Under the pieces are notes generated by a model that saw nothing but the letters and a program-made list of their open reading frames with translations, made no database searches and had not been told where the DNA came from. DNA of 64,000 nucleotides from Ophiodon elongatus (lineage: Eukaryota > Chordata > Actinopteri > Perciformes > Hexagrammidae): contig JACSYO010001716.1 in NCBI GenBank assembly GCA_016806645.1, positions 373,001-437,000 on the forward strand. The letters are read 5' to 3'. Of this stretch, positions 20,496 through 32,983 are shown one piece after another (within the stretch, counting starts at the first letter, position 1; each line of letters begins with the position of its first letter). The position numbers were made by a program, and so were the translations under genes.

Positions 20496-21679
20496 AGGAC
20501 TCCTCCAACCCCTCAAACTCAAAACATAATCTACATTAATCATGCCCTGTGTCTGTCTTTGTAAAAAAAAAAAAAAAAAAAGAAATCACTGTTTTTAGCA
20601 AGAGCTCACTAACTAAATTGATTTATTTGCAAAAACAAGTGACTTCATCTTGGAAGGAGTGGCTGTATTCACTCTGAGACAAAAAACATTCTCTCAGGCC
20701 TGAAGTGCCGCAGGTTTTCATTTGAGAGGCCGAGCCGTGCCACATTGTCTAGATAAATGTGGCTTTCAGAGGGACTCTGCGGTGTTCTCGGAATCCTAAT
20801 GAAGCCGTCTTTTGTGTTTGTGTACTGGCTGGAGCGGAGTCTGCGGTGCTCAAATGAGCGTGTTGCGCTTCACAAAGTCTTAGAGCTGACGAAGAGGCCT
20901 GGCAGTGTGTGACAGCTCGCCAGAGGTGGCAATCAGCTTCTTTGTTTAATCGCAGACTAGAAAATGGACAAACCTTTCACTGGAAAATCAGTGTCCTGAG
21001 AAAGACCGTCCTGAGGGGGTAACCAGGGCTTTGGTTGTCAGAGGAAGCTGATACCAACACATTTCTATTAGCTCCCTCAAAAAGATTTGAATCCATTACT
21101 ATTGTTATCATTATATTAGGTTTTGCTGGATAGTTGGTGTCCCACAGCGTGGATTCTTTTTCAAAAGGGTTTAAAACACCGACCTCTTAGAATATTTACG
21201 GGGAATCTACAAGTATGACTGGGTTTTATTCCACAAACCACATTCTAGGGTCTGAGAAAGTTTATGTAAATAGGTTGGTTGTCTAAAAAATTGGATCTTG
21301 GGTGGCAAGCGACACTGAAAAGATTTTTTCTCTATTAACAACCGGTTGAGCTTGTCGTCTCTTGTGCAGCCTGGAGTCTTTGTTCTGGAACATCCTCCCT
21401 TCCTGCAGGGGGCCTGTTTCGGTTCCTCTGTTTTTTTGCCAGAGAGGTTGAGAGAGGTGATGACTGGTAAACACAGACACAAGCAGAGTCCAAATTAGAG
21501 CAGCAAGCGGACCCGGCCAAATTCAAGGCCAACGGCTTCTACATGTCAGCTCGCATGAGGCTCAGTTCCACTGGCTCGCCAGCGACTCGCTTTCATCTCT
21601 GAACTGAGACAGCTGTTGGTAGACAAAGTGTAAATGAAACAAAATGAGCGAGGAAGCCTTCAGTAATATTCATTTGAGA

Positions 21680-21685
21680 TTTATT
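21680..21685 (-). terminator. plch2 poly(A) signal
   Basis: TTTATT on the plus strand, AATAAA on the minus strand, about 1.1 kb downstream of the stop codon. Confidence 0.55.
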
Positions 21686-21842
21686 CAGGTCATAATTACA
21701 CATTGTCCCTAACATTTCGCACAAACAACTGGCACGTCAGTGCAAACGATACAGCAGGTCGACAGATAAACGTGCTTCGATACAGATCATTCTCATCTTG
21801 TATTGGTACCACGGACCAATGGGAACGCAGGCGTTGGGACGC

Positions 21843-21867
21843 GGCGCCGCCGCCGCCGCCGCCGCCA
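21843..21867. repeat. (GCC)n trinucleotide tract in plch2 3' UTR
   Basis: About seven to eight GCC units on the plus strand, (GGC)n in the transcript. The tract stands out sharply from the AT-rich surroundings. Confidence 0.85.
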
Positions 21868-22788
21868 ATCGGAGAATCCGAAAAAAAGAAGTTTGGGATA
21901 TTAACAAATCTTCATATAAAAAAAAGGTCTTTGTAAAATGACATAAAAGCACAGCCTTAGGATAAACATTACAGTGCATTAAAAGACATGCAGTCAACTA
22001 AAAAGGGCTAAAATTGTTATGGAGTAGTCTACCACTGCTTTGTAGTACATGATCTCAGTGCTGCGACATGCCACGAACTGGGGAGGGTAGCAAAATATTG
22101 GCAGTTCGGTCAAATTACTATGTAACCACTACACAAAGAATACTCAAAATTAAGACATCTTATCCTGCATTGTAATAATAATTCCTTTTTTTTCAGCAAA
22201 GACATGAGACAAGCCTGAGTTTCTAGCATCAAACCGTCAAACAAATGTCAATATGATACCATGCCAGCATTTTCTAAATATTGCTAGTGGATGGATGGGC
22301 TGACAATAAAGTATCTATTTTTCAGCTCAGTTAAAACCATTACAGTTCAAGTAGACCCATTGCTACTGTATGCTCATGTAAAAAATAAAATAAAAAGATG
22401 AGTAGTCAACAGTCAACATACACAGCTATATAAAAACTCCTGCATCTTTCACTAAATACATTCTGGCAATCCTCTAACATTTGGTGCAAACGGATGGTGG
22501 AGCTGCAGCAGTTGCTTTTAGGAGACGATGTTTTCTGACGGCGCGGGTTCAGAAATGGATCTTGCGTAACCTCATGCTGTAGAAGTGATTGTTCATGATC
22601 AATAATTCAGTGGAGCTCAGTTTTCCGCAAGATGTGGAAATAATCTGAGAAATTCTGCAAGATATGCAACTTTTACGAAAAAAAAAAGAGAACAAAAGAA
22701 AAGATTTCGAATTGAGAAAAAACTGGAGCGTATTCCAAACAAGTTTCTAGCTGTGTCTCTCACACTCAGTTCCAAGTCAGCCAGTTCT

Positions 22789-24419
22789 TTAGAGTTTGAG
22801 CATGAAAAAGACTTCACTGTTTTCTGGGTCTGGGGGGGGCTGGGACTGTCCAGGGGAGGGGGTTCGAAGGGGGGTGAGCTGACTCAGCAGGTCCAGGCTG
22901 GAGCAGGGACTCTGGGCCACGCAACACGCGCCTTCGGGGTTCCCCCGCTCCTCAATGGGGCTAGCACCGCTTCCACTGCCAAAGCTACTAGTGTGGCTGA
23001 AGCTTGCACTTCGGCCCTGGACCAGGCCCTGGAGCCTCTGCCTCTCTTGGGCCTTCTTGGCCCTGTTTGCAATGTAGCGCACCCTGCTCTGGCTCCTCGA
23101 GGAGGTCCTTCGCACCAGGTTCTCATCGTCAAACTCCTCCTGAGACTCTCCAGGCCGGTTTACCGGGGCGAAGTCGCTGGCGGTCAGTGGCTCCACATCA
23201 GTCAGCTTCCGGAGCTGCTCTGTGAGGTCGCTGGGCGGCCGAGACTTCTGCAGGCCGCCCTTGCGGAGCTGGTCCCTGGCTGGCCTAACAATGAAGCTGC
23301 GGCTGATGCTGTGGTACTTACTGTCAAAGTTACAGGAAATGTCATCGGAGGTCAGGTCCCCGAGGCTTTTGGACATGGAGGCGGTAGCAGTCGGGGTTGT
23401 GGGCGTGGAAGACGGCCTGCTGGCTGACGACTGCTTGAGGCCCTCCATGTAGAGCCGACTCCAGGTGTGCCTCCTTTGAGTCAGTCTGCCGGGTGAGTCC
23501 ACGGAAGCTTCCTGGGAAGGCTGCAAGGGGCGGGGCTTAAGCTCATCCTTGGGGCAGTCGCCTTGCTGAAGATTGGGGTTTGATTTGCTCTTGCTGACTC
23601 GGGCGGCATCGTAGGAGACCAGCGCCGAGCGACGACACGTGACCCAGTGAGGATCGCAGGTGCTGCTGGCTGTGGGCAGGCTGGTGAAGCTCTTCCTGGC
23701 CAGGTTTGGCATGGACAGGTCAATGACGGTGTCGCTGGACGAGATGCTGGAGGAGGAAGACATGCTGTCCCGGTGGCTGCCCGGCTCCAGCTTACTCCAC
23801 AGGCGGTCGTTCATGGTAGCGTCCGTGCAGACCTCTGGCACTGCTGACTGGTCACGCCCAGCCGAGGCTACAGCCACCCGAACGTGGCCCTCACTTTTTG
23901 ATCTCCTTACTGGTGTGTTTGATGGCTGATTGTTAAACAGGGCTGTCCTGGCCTGGACTCCAGGGGACACTTCTTCAGCAGGAGCCTCCAGTTTGTGGTC
24001 AGACTTTACCTCCGCTGTATCAGTTTTCTTTTCTGTCAGAGTTTCTTGGTTGTCCCTCTGGTTTGGCGTGTGCTCCATGAATGCCTCGGTGCCTCGGTTG
24101 GCCTGGAGGTCTTGACCGCACTGTGCCGGTGCGGTTTTGTCAGCTGGGTTTGTCGAAAGGGGAGACGCGGTTCTGGAAAGGGCAGGAGGTTTCTTAGGGC
24201 CGTCGCTCACCTTGATTGGACTGTGCACTGCCCCATTTGAAGGAACGGCCAATGGGGAGTCTGCATTTATTGCTGTGCATGGAGAGTGCAGTGGTGATGA
24301 TGAGGAGTGACGTGAAGACAGGCTGCCTTCTGGAGTGGAGACGGAATGGATGACACGAGGGTTTCTGGTGGCGTCAGAGTTCAGTGGAAGAGGAGCTGGC
24401 CTCTGCACTGTGGAACCAT
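22789..24419 (-). CDS. plch2 last exon: distal C-terminal tail
   Basis: Acceptor TTCTGCAG, then DGSTVQRPAPLPLNS. The 543 residues are Ser/Pro-rich and probably disordered. Recognisable islands are RRSKSEGH, LWSKLEPGSHRDSMSSSSS followed by DTVIDLSMPNL, SKSNPNL, SKSLGDLTSDDISCNF, DLTEQLRKL, RRTSSRSQSRVRYIANRAKK and ERGNPEGAC. The chain ends EVFFMLKL. The C-terminal L-K-L could serve as a class II PDZ ligand (inference). Confidence 0.9.
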
Positions 24420-27400
24420 CTGCAGAAATAAAGACAAAGAACATGTCTCACGGTCAGTGTCCTCCGTGGTCCCTAAAAGCCTTCTGGTTGTAAAAATGGA
24501 TAACTATGTGCTTGAAAAGTAGGGACGCACTGATCCAAACCATTGACTCGGTTCAGCTTAAATACTGACCGTATTAAGGTAATATCTGCTGAGTGACCAA
24601 CTCACATGAGGCCTAATACAGTTGGTAGTTGTGGTGAGCTAAATTTGATGTTTAAGGCTACTGCTACTTGTGGAGGTCCTGCTACTATAAAAAGGGGAGG
24701 TGTTGACAGTGTTGTGGGTTTGACCCATCGCACTGACGTTTTGTCCAACAAAACCTGATGATCGAGAATGGCACATTTTTAGGGGTTAGAATACTGCGAA
24801 GGGCTACATTTAACAGGTTTATTTTGGTTCATGAAAAAAAAAGACAGACACGCACAACTGGAGTGGTTTGGTGATGTGAGCGGAGGATGTCCAACGAGGA
24901 GGTACAGCCTCACGCTATCATTTCAATATTATGAATCAGTTACACACAGAATTTGGGATTGTTTTGATGCTTCCACTTCCAGTTCACGAAAACTTGGCAA
25001 AATAGCCTTAAAACAAGTCGATCTCCTGTTCTTTAGGTCCATGTATTTCTGGCCCAAACATTTAATGTTAATTCCACTTTATTACAACTTGCATCTCATT
25101 CTTACAGCGTCGTGTGACTGCATTGTCTCGTAGTAATGTGTGCAATTTGGTCTCAGGTCTCTCTTCTAAAAGAGATTTAAATCTTAATGAAACTTGCTGA
25201 ATAGTTAAAAAGCAACTAGAAACTTTGGCCATCAGGAGGCAGGGCTGTTAACTGTGATGGAGGTTTACAGCTGACTGTTCGCCTTTGTTTAAAACCTGTA
25301 AAACATGCGTTTATGGACCTTTTAGCCTTCTTTTTAATGATGTCACTGTGTTCCCAGATCTCAGCAATTAACAGGGAGAGTACAATAGTGTTATGATTAA
25401 AATAAGACTCAAGTTTACCCTCAGACACGACCCACAACACAGTGAAAAGTTATGGATTCTGTGAAGGGCCCCGTCTAGACCCGCACCCCTCTTTAATGAT
25501 GTGACCAGACAAACTGCTATGGGGCTCTCACTACTCCCACTCATGGCATTTTGAGTTTTGCAATTTCAAAAATATGTGGACAAAAAGAGAAGAATGTGGA
25601 TTGCAACACGTGGGCCGTAAGAGAAGCAGGCTGGTGAGAGAGAGACTGACGGGTGAAGTGAAGGATGCACAGGATGTATTCAAAAGGTTGCATGCATTCA
25701 GGAGTTTACCTGGCTCTGGTCATCCCCTCAATTCTGCACTAGTAACAGAGAGAGCGTGCAAAAGGGACAGAGAGGAAAAAAAGGAGTTTAGCAAAACTGG
25801 AAAGAAGAGGGAGAGGGGGGGCAAGGAAACAGCTTACAGGACAGAGAAAGCATCTTCTCAAGAGATGTTATCACAAATCAGTCTTCCAAATCGACACGAG
25901 GAAAAATAGCATTTGTTTTATAATGTAAAGAAACACGAGGTAAAGGTATTTATCACATGACTTACTAACATGTACATCTGCCAGCATTATATGAATAACA
26001 GATGTCAGCATCCATCAGTTACTGTAAAGAGGCCAGAAAACTGAAATTCAACTCCCAAAACCCACTTGGGTTTCCCACGATATTGATTCTGATGGTAAAA
26101 ACACTGATGGCCATCACATGATAAATGGAGAGAGGCTGAAGGTGGGTGGGTTTGGGTAGTGCAGCTGGTGTTCGACAAGAACTGGACTCCCCCGAAACAT
26201 TTCATGTGAGGGAGGAAGAGGGGATTTCTCCTGGATGCAGCACAGATGTCAGGGCCTTGTGAATACCAGCGCTCAGCCAGATGTTGTACGTCATGTCCAT
26301 TTCGAGACTTGGGTAGAACGAAAACTACTACGCCAAGGACTTCATGATACTTTAGATTGTTAGAGGCTGCAGTTTGTGATGGGGCATTGGACTGCATTAT
26401 ATTGAAAGGTATTCATTTAGCTTCTCCTTATACAGACACTAAAATATTAGTACCAGCTTTCATAAGTTTGATGTTCATGAAAGTTAATTGTAACATTTTG
26501 GTCGCCTATAAATGTGTTGTTGAGCATTTGATTGTACTTATCTTCATCCTATCATATCACTTCTGGTTTGCAAAAAAAAAAAGATGTCGACGGCCAAAAA
26601 CCAATTTGCCGACTTGGACACTGTAGTCCACGAACCAATGGGTGATGTCACAGTGACTACATCCACTTCTTACTAACAGTCTGTGGTGCAAGCCAATAAG
26701 GAGTTTACAAAGAACCTTTATCACTAGCATGATTAGCGTAGCTTCGCTAACATAGCCAAGAACCAGACTGTAGCTATCATTATGTGTCATTATTGTGCTG
26801 AATTAAACAGCCTGTACAAAGCTATTTTTAACACTGTTGCAACACTCAAATGAATTAGGTTAAAGAAGGAGCAGTAAACTACTTGTATTCATTTAAGGTT
26901 AAAAACTTACCACTTCTCTCATCTGGGAAGCATGCGGGTAGCACCACATTAACAGCATTTTAAGGCAAAGAAAAAAACATTTGGAAAAAGGAATCAGTGA
27001 TGAGGTTGAGGTCAAAGCTACAAAAGCTAGAATTGAACAATAACAATGGAAAGAACTAACTGGGAGTATAGATCTTTCCTCAAACTATCAAGGACACGTG
27101 GGATGACTTCTTCCTAATAGGCAGAACGCTGGATAACTGACAGCATCTTACTACCAAACATTCATGGTCTTGACATGTACGGAGGCTAACTGGAAGTCTA
27201 CGGGACATAAAAGGCCCTCTACGGCCACTAAGCAGCAGCTACAGTTTACTACTAATGCTGCCTTACATACATCTTACCGGAGAAGAACATTGGGGACTTA
27301 TGGCGCAACTCTTCCATTTTCTGGGCAAACAGGGCGTTCATCTCGCGCTGCAGGGTGCCCACAGCCCTCTTGCGGCTTTCGAGGACAGAACGTGGCGGCA

Positions 27401-30400
27401 GCATAGGAGGCAACTCCAAGCTGCTCAGACTGCCAAAGCTGTCACAGCTGCTGCTGTCACTGAGCGAGAGCCCTTCATTCCCATTACCGTTTGGGAAAGG
27501 GGCGGACGTTGGGCCACAGACAGTGCCGTAGTTGGGTGGGGTTGCCTGTTGCCATCGAAGGCTGGTCCTGCAGTCTGGGGTGAGGCTCCGCGCCGGTGTT
27601 ACGGTGTTGAGGGAGCATCTTCGGGGAACGCTGCAGGATCGGGCACTACTCTGTGAGGCAACGGGCCGAAGTCGGATGTGGTGGGCTCCCAGAGTTTGCC
27701 TGGCTTTGGCTCTAGGGAAGGGGATAGGTCGGAGGATAGCCTTGGGCGAGTCCTGAAACTGGGCCTCTGTGCATGACTTGGGAAGGGCAGGTGACGGCTG
27801 TGACTCTGTCTGGGTAGCAAGCTGATGGGGCTTGGCCACAGGCTCTGGTGTGGCTAGTGGCTTGGGCGAGGAGGGGAGGTTACTTCTCTCCTCTCTTTCC
27901 CCATCTGCCATTTTGTACTTGCATCCCTGACTTTCCTTAACCTCGCCCTTTCTTTCGGCCTCTGGACTCTCCTTGGAGCCGATCACACACGTGATACAGT
28001 TGGAGGACATCCCCACCCTGCCTGAGCTACTAAGTGCGACGCGAGCGAACACCCCTGGCTTTGCGTCCAGCGGGTCATGAAAGCGGAGTCGACTGGCTCG
28101 TTTCAGAGGCTCACTCACGGGTCTTCGCTGAGCAAGAAGAGGGCTCTTACCTTTACCCTCCTCGGGGTGAAAAGCCCCATTGGTGTCAGGACGGTCCCAG
28201 GGGCCCTTGGCTTGGTGGGATGCCAGCGATTCCCTGTTGCGGTTTTGTGGTGGTGTGGGCTGGTGTGAGGCGGCAGCAGAGGCCTTGTCCCTGTCCTCCG
28301 ACTCTCGTTCCTCACTGGCGCCCTCTGAGCTGTAGTCTTTGGTGTCGATCTCTGGGAAGCCCTTCTGGATTTTGGGCTGGCCTTTGGTGGGTGCGCTGGC
28401 TGTGCGGCGCAGGAGGTGGGCACCGAACGGGTGCTTACGGCTGCGCTGCGCAGCAGCATGGCTGTCCAGGGAAGCCTGCTTTGGGCTTCTGTGAAACAGC
28501 CCTTTTATGCCGGTGGCTGCTCTGGCCTGACAAAACACAACAAAACAGCACTGTCAACCACAAAATGGATCATAACAATCCAAAATCAATAAGTCACAGG
28601 GAGGTCATTCAAGAACATGTTACCATAATGCAGGTGGCACTGGTCCGCACTGCATTATTGCAATTATACATGGGCAGGTTTTGTATTGTGAGCATGCTCA
28701 AAAACAAATACCATGAATACTCATGTACCCAAGAAATTCCCTGTAAAAAAACGTGTTAATGATCACTCAGTCTTTAACGTGATCATTCAGCTGTAATCCA
28801 TGCGGCCTCTCTTTGAATTCCACTGGGATTCAAAGTGTGACCCTGTCACTTTGAGCACTTCTATATCTGCATACAGCGACTGTAGTCCCGGTAGTACATC
28901 ATTGGTTAAACAAACACATGCTTGAAGCTACCTGTCAAGGTTAAACACAAAGAGCAGCCCAAGCTGATTGCAACTAAATACAATAGCTACAATTACTGTG
29001 TGTGTAGGCGTCGAGAACATCTTCTCCAATCTCAACCACAATGGTTCTGATACTGCAGTTATTGTTTCAGAGTATGTGGGTTTGGTTTTTAACGTCCAAA
29101 AATCTGAATATTGACGATGCTATAATCACATAGACTTTCTGAAAAGTGTGGCTTTAACATGAAGGGAAAAAAAATCCAGATTCCAGCAAACCAAAATAAA
29201 GAGGTGCCTGAAAAATTATCAGTATTAAGGCTGGCCTTCAAACGGTTTACATATATCTTGTATTATTCAGATGACACAGACTTAAAGAATGAATAACACT
29301 GCATGGATGTTTGCTGAGCCTCTGGGTGCTGCGTGGTAATGGTCAAACATCACAAAGACTGGGGTAAAATTGATGACAGCGATGAGGACAATCAGACAAT
29401 GACATTCATGTTGACGAGACAATATTGCACAATGTCACTGGACCACCCATTATATTTTTATAGTTTATATTAAAACCCTTGCTATTATTAAAAGTTTCAA
29501 ACAATGTGAAAGAAGTAGATCCAAATAGTCCAACTGTTGACCACTGTGGTAAAACGCTGACTCAACAATTATCAACGTAAAAGCATCCGCACAGACAAAA
29601 AGACAAGCTTATAAAGAAAAGTAGTATCTGTGGAAAAAAGGAACATTTTGACTTAACTGAACATGACAATTATCGAACTACCAGGGGACTCAATATATAA
29701 TGTGCTGCTGCCTGGGGTGCCTCTGGACTGTAAAATATTTCAACTTAAAACAGAAGTCCAACATGATGGGAAATGGACTTCATCTGGTCCTGACATAAGT
29801 CCAGTCATGTTTATATTAGTTCAAAAACTGGAAGCATGGGGGTTCCAACAAGCCCAAAACATGTTCCAAACCCATTTTTAGAGCAATATACCCAAAAGGT
29901 TAAGATGTTGGATTTTGGATTCACGTGTTTGACCGACAGATGGGTCTCTTTATGTAGAGCCACGATTCTTGATGTAAAAGGGGGCAGGGGGGCAAATATC
30001 CATCATCCAACTGGTACTACATCTCCAGCTACAGTGGATGTTGAAGAATTTGATTCCATGAAATACAGCACACACAACATTACGAAATGATTTCATGTAA
30101 ACAAATTGCAAAAGAGCCAGACTGAAAGCTTGCAGCTACAATCCAAATCCACAATCTAACCTGGTTGAGTCAAGACAACAAAGTGCCTGGCTGATGCCTG
30201 GCTGATGCCTGGCTGATGCCTGGCTGATGCCTGGCTGATGCCTGGCTGTGGGAAGCACGCGAGTCAGTCGTCTGACAATAAACCACTGCTAAGAAGAATG
30301 TTTCTACAGTGTTAAAAAAACAAGGATAGCGCAAACAAGAGGTATAAATGTCCTCAGAGGCACTGGAACGTAATACCCCTGCAGTGCAGCACACTGGAAA

Positions 30401-30655
30401 AAAACTCCTGAGTTAAGAGGAAAATAATGCTCTCTGCAGAAACACCAGGGAGTTACAAAGAGGCCCTGCAGTCGGGCAGATTCCCTGGCTCACACCTCCC
30501 TCTCCTCTATTCAACTCTGGAACTGTGGAGGTTGATGACTTTGGATCTACTTGGGGGGTCAGTGAAGATGCAGGCAGGTCAAGCCTTCATAACTCATGCG
30601 AGGCATGAGTTGGCCTTATAGTTTTTAATGCTTGCAGTCAGTTGACAAGAGGGGG

Positions 30656-30733
<78 letters not shown>

Positions 30734-32887
30734 GGGATTGGGGGGGGGCATGTGGGTCATGCAAGACGCCGACTGGGTCTCACTACACCTGGGTTTTGAG
30801 CGGCAGCTTCAGGGTTCCTAAAAATGTCCTGCTTCTAAATGGAGCTTTTGGAAAAAGAGGGGTCCACTGAAATCACAAATAGACACAGGAAGAGAGCGGA
30901 AATCAGAGAAGGGGATGAGGGAGAGAAAAAATGGGGAGGGGCGGAGAGGAGGGTGGGGGGGGGGAGAGAGAGAAATCACAACTGAGAGAGAGAGGAAGTT
31001 CAAAGTAAGGACAATGCGAACAACAGAGCAGCCATTTACAATGTGGTTGGAGGAGACGGCTGAGATTAAAGAGTCAAAATAAAAGCAGAGCTTGTGTGGT
31101 GGTAGACGACTGCATTATAAAAGAGCCAAGAATAACATTTTTGAAACAGAAATAATACATCTGTAGCGGCCCCATTTCCATTTTGCTGAGCAACTGTTTC
31201 TGCTGAAATGTCTCCTCAGTAAGCGGTCCAGCTCATCCCAGAGGTGCTCGTCGGAGCCAGTCAAGTTCTGAACTGGTTCTCCCGGGAGCTGCTCTGTGCA
31301 CGGGGACATCGTCATGGTGACACATGGAAGGGACGAACCCAAACTATTGACACAAAGGTGGATGCAAAATGTTGTCTAAAATATCATTGTATACTGGACT
31401 ATGAAGATTATTTGGCCATAAGTGAAACTGAACTAAAACTACATTTTAAAACAACCCAATCAAACCACATAACTGGTGTTGGGTGTTACCGTGTGTGGGT
31501 TATGTCTCGGATTGTGGTAAAATGTCTGTGCCCACACTGCACAGCAATTTCTCATTGGAATTTAAAAATCGATACATTTCCAGCCAGCGACAGACTCTGA
31601 CTTTAATATTTTCCTTTTTGTTTCTTTGTTTTTTTTTCAAGAATGTTGTCCAGCTGTGTCGCTCTGAGAGCCAAAGACAAGAAAGCAGGCAAATGGGTAT
31701 CGAAAAGGTTTCAATCCAGAGTCGCTGAGTCATCTGACCGGCCCTTTGGATCGGCCTTCAGAGACCACCGATCAAACTATTTAGAGGGAATAAAGCTGAT
31801 AAACATCGGTGGCCGATTGATCGCCCTGAGTATGTTTATTTTGTATAAACATCTTTCAAATCCCCACAAAGCCCTGAGCGGTATTAGGAATTATTTGGGA
31901 AAAATAATCCCTATCAGTCCTGCTGGTCCATTAATAGAAAGCCCTGCGGCCTTCAGGGAACAGATCAAAGAGATCACACAGCTGGTCATTGATTGTTCAA
32001 ACCTGAATCATTCTGAATTAGTTTTAGATACTTTTCATTCAGTCCAAGTTGTTTCCAAGCTTTCCTTTGATTGAGGAGCACAGTGCTCATCATTTTGTGC
32101 TTTAATATGTTTAATAGCTACCCACTGTGGTGATTGAGCTGTTGACTGAGGCCGTTCAGTATGACCTGGTAATATCTGACCTGGTTGTTGGCCAAAAATT
32201 GCGTAAAATTACTTTAGAGCTTTCTCTGGATATAAAATACACCTTATTGAAGTTGAAAGCTGCAGGAGATATATCAGGGCCTTGTAGAACATTCTGCTGT
32301 GCGTGTTCAGGAGCTGGGACAGACCTGAGGACTCACAGGAGATATGTGGGAAGACAGCTGGAAAACAAAGCTGTAACCAAACCAGGGAACCATTTATCCC
32401 TCATCCTCTATCATCACCACTTCCATTGTGACTTAACTGAAAAAATAAATCCCGGCAGCCTTACACCTGGTTTTTGGACGTTTTGGAAACCGTTTTAACG
32501 TCCTGACATTCTGTGCAAGGGAAAATATATTACTGGAATGGATTTCCACGTGGAAACCCTTTCTCGAATATGTTATTTGAATAATGTAAAATAATCATTT
32601 ACTGTAAAGTATATGACAACTAAAAAACAACAACTTCCTTCATGTTGTGTGTTTCATCGACTGATATATTATTGGATATTCAAAAGAATATAAAAAAAAT
32701 CAGCTGGGCCCTAATTAATACTGTTACTGTACTATAATTAATATAATTTCAAAGCAAAGGTAACACATTTTCCACATGATTTCAGCGAGCCTTCTAGTTG
32801 TACCTACCTTACCAGTGATGTCATTCACAGCTACGTGAACAAAGATGGAAGCTTCCTCCATACCTTCCAAGTACACGTGGCGATAAC

Positions 32888-32983
<96 letters not shown>

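Larger units (their letters stand above)
19000..21659. other. Intergenic region between receptor promoter and plch2 3' end
   Basis: It holds a LINE 3'-tail fragment (19285-19400), a dispersed fish repeat (19655-19965), family A copy 2 (19970-20495) and a poly-A run (about 20562-20581). The part nearest 19000-19280 is where upstream control elements of the receptor gene would lie. I recognise none specifically. Confidence 0.5.
21660..22788 (-). other. plch2 3' UTR
   Basis: It follows the TAA stop at 22789-22791, with no further coding frame. An AATAAA signal (minus strand) at 21680-21685 suggests polyadenylation near 21660, giving a UTR of about 1.1 kb. It contains a (GCC)n tract at 21843-21867. 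Confidence 0.6.
28527..32807 (-). other. plch2 intron between C2 and tail exons
   Basis: Holds an 11-bp tandem repeat (30185-30246), a (TG)n run (30659-30731), purine-rich DNA (30880-31010) and a frame at 31115-31342 (minus) with no recognised domain. A plus-strand frame at 31643-32074 also lacks any recognised domain. Confidence 0.5.

Noticed and set aside
22753..23427. 224-residue plus-strand frame
   Set aside because: Shadow of the plch2 last exon. The minus frame has conserved PLC-eta tail motifs and correct splice sites.
25574..25909. 111-residue Lys/Arg/Glu-rich plus-strand frame
   Set aside because: Purine-rich intronic sequence with no domain, no acceptor or donor arrangement, and composition explained by the local purine bias.
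28034..28759. 241-residue plus-strand frame
   Set aside because: Shadow of the GC-rich plch2 tail exon, extended into the intron.
31643..32074. 143-residue plus-strand frame
   Set aside because: No recognisable domain. It lies antisense within a plch2 intron, and nothing in the flanks suggests a promoter or splice sites.
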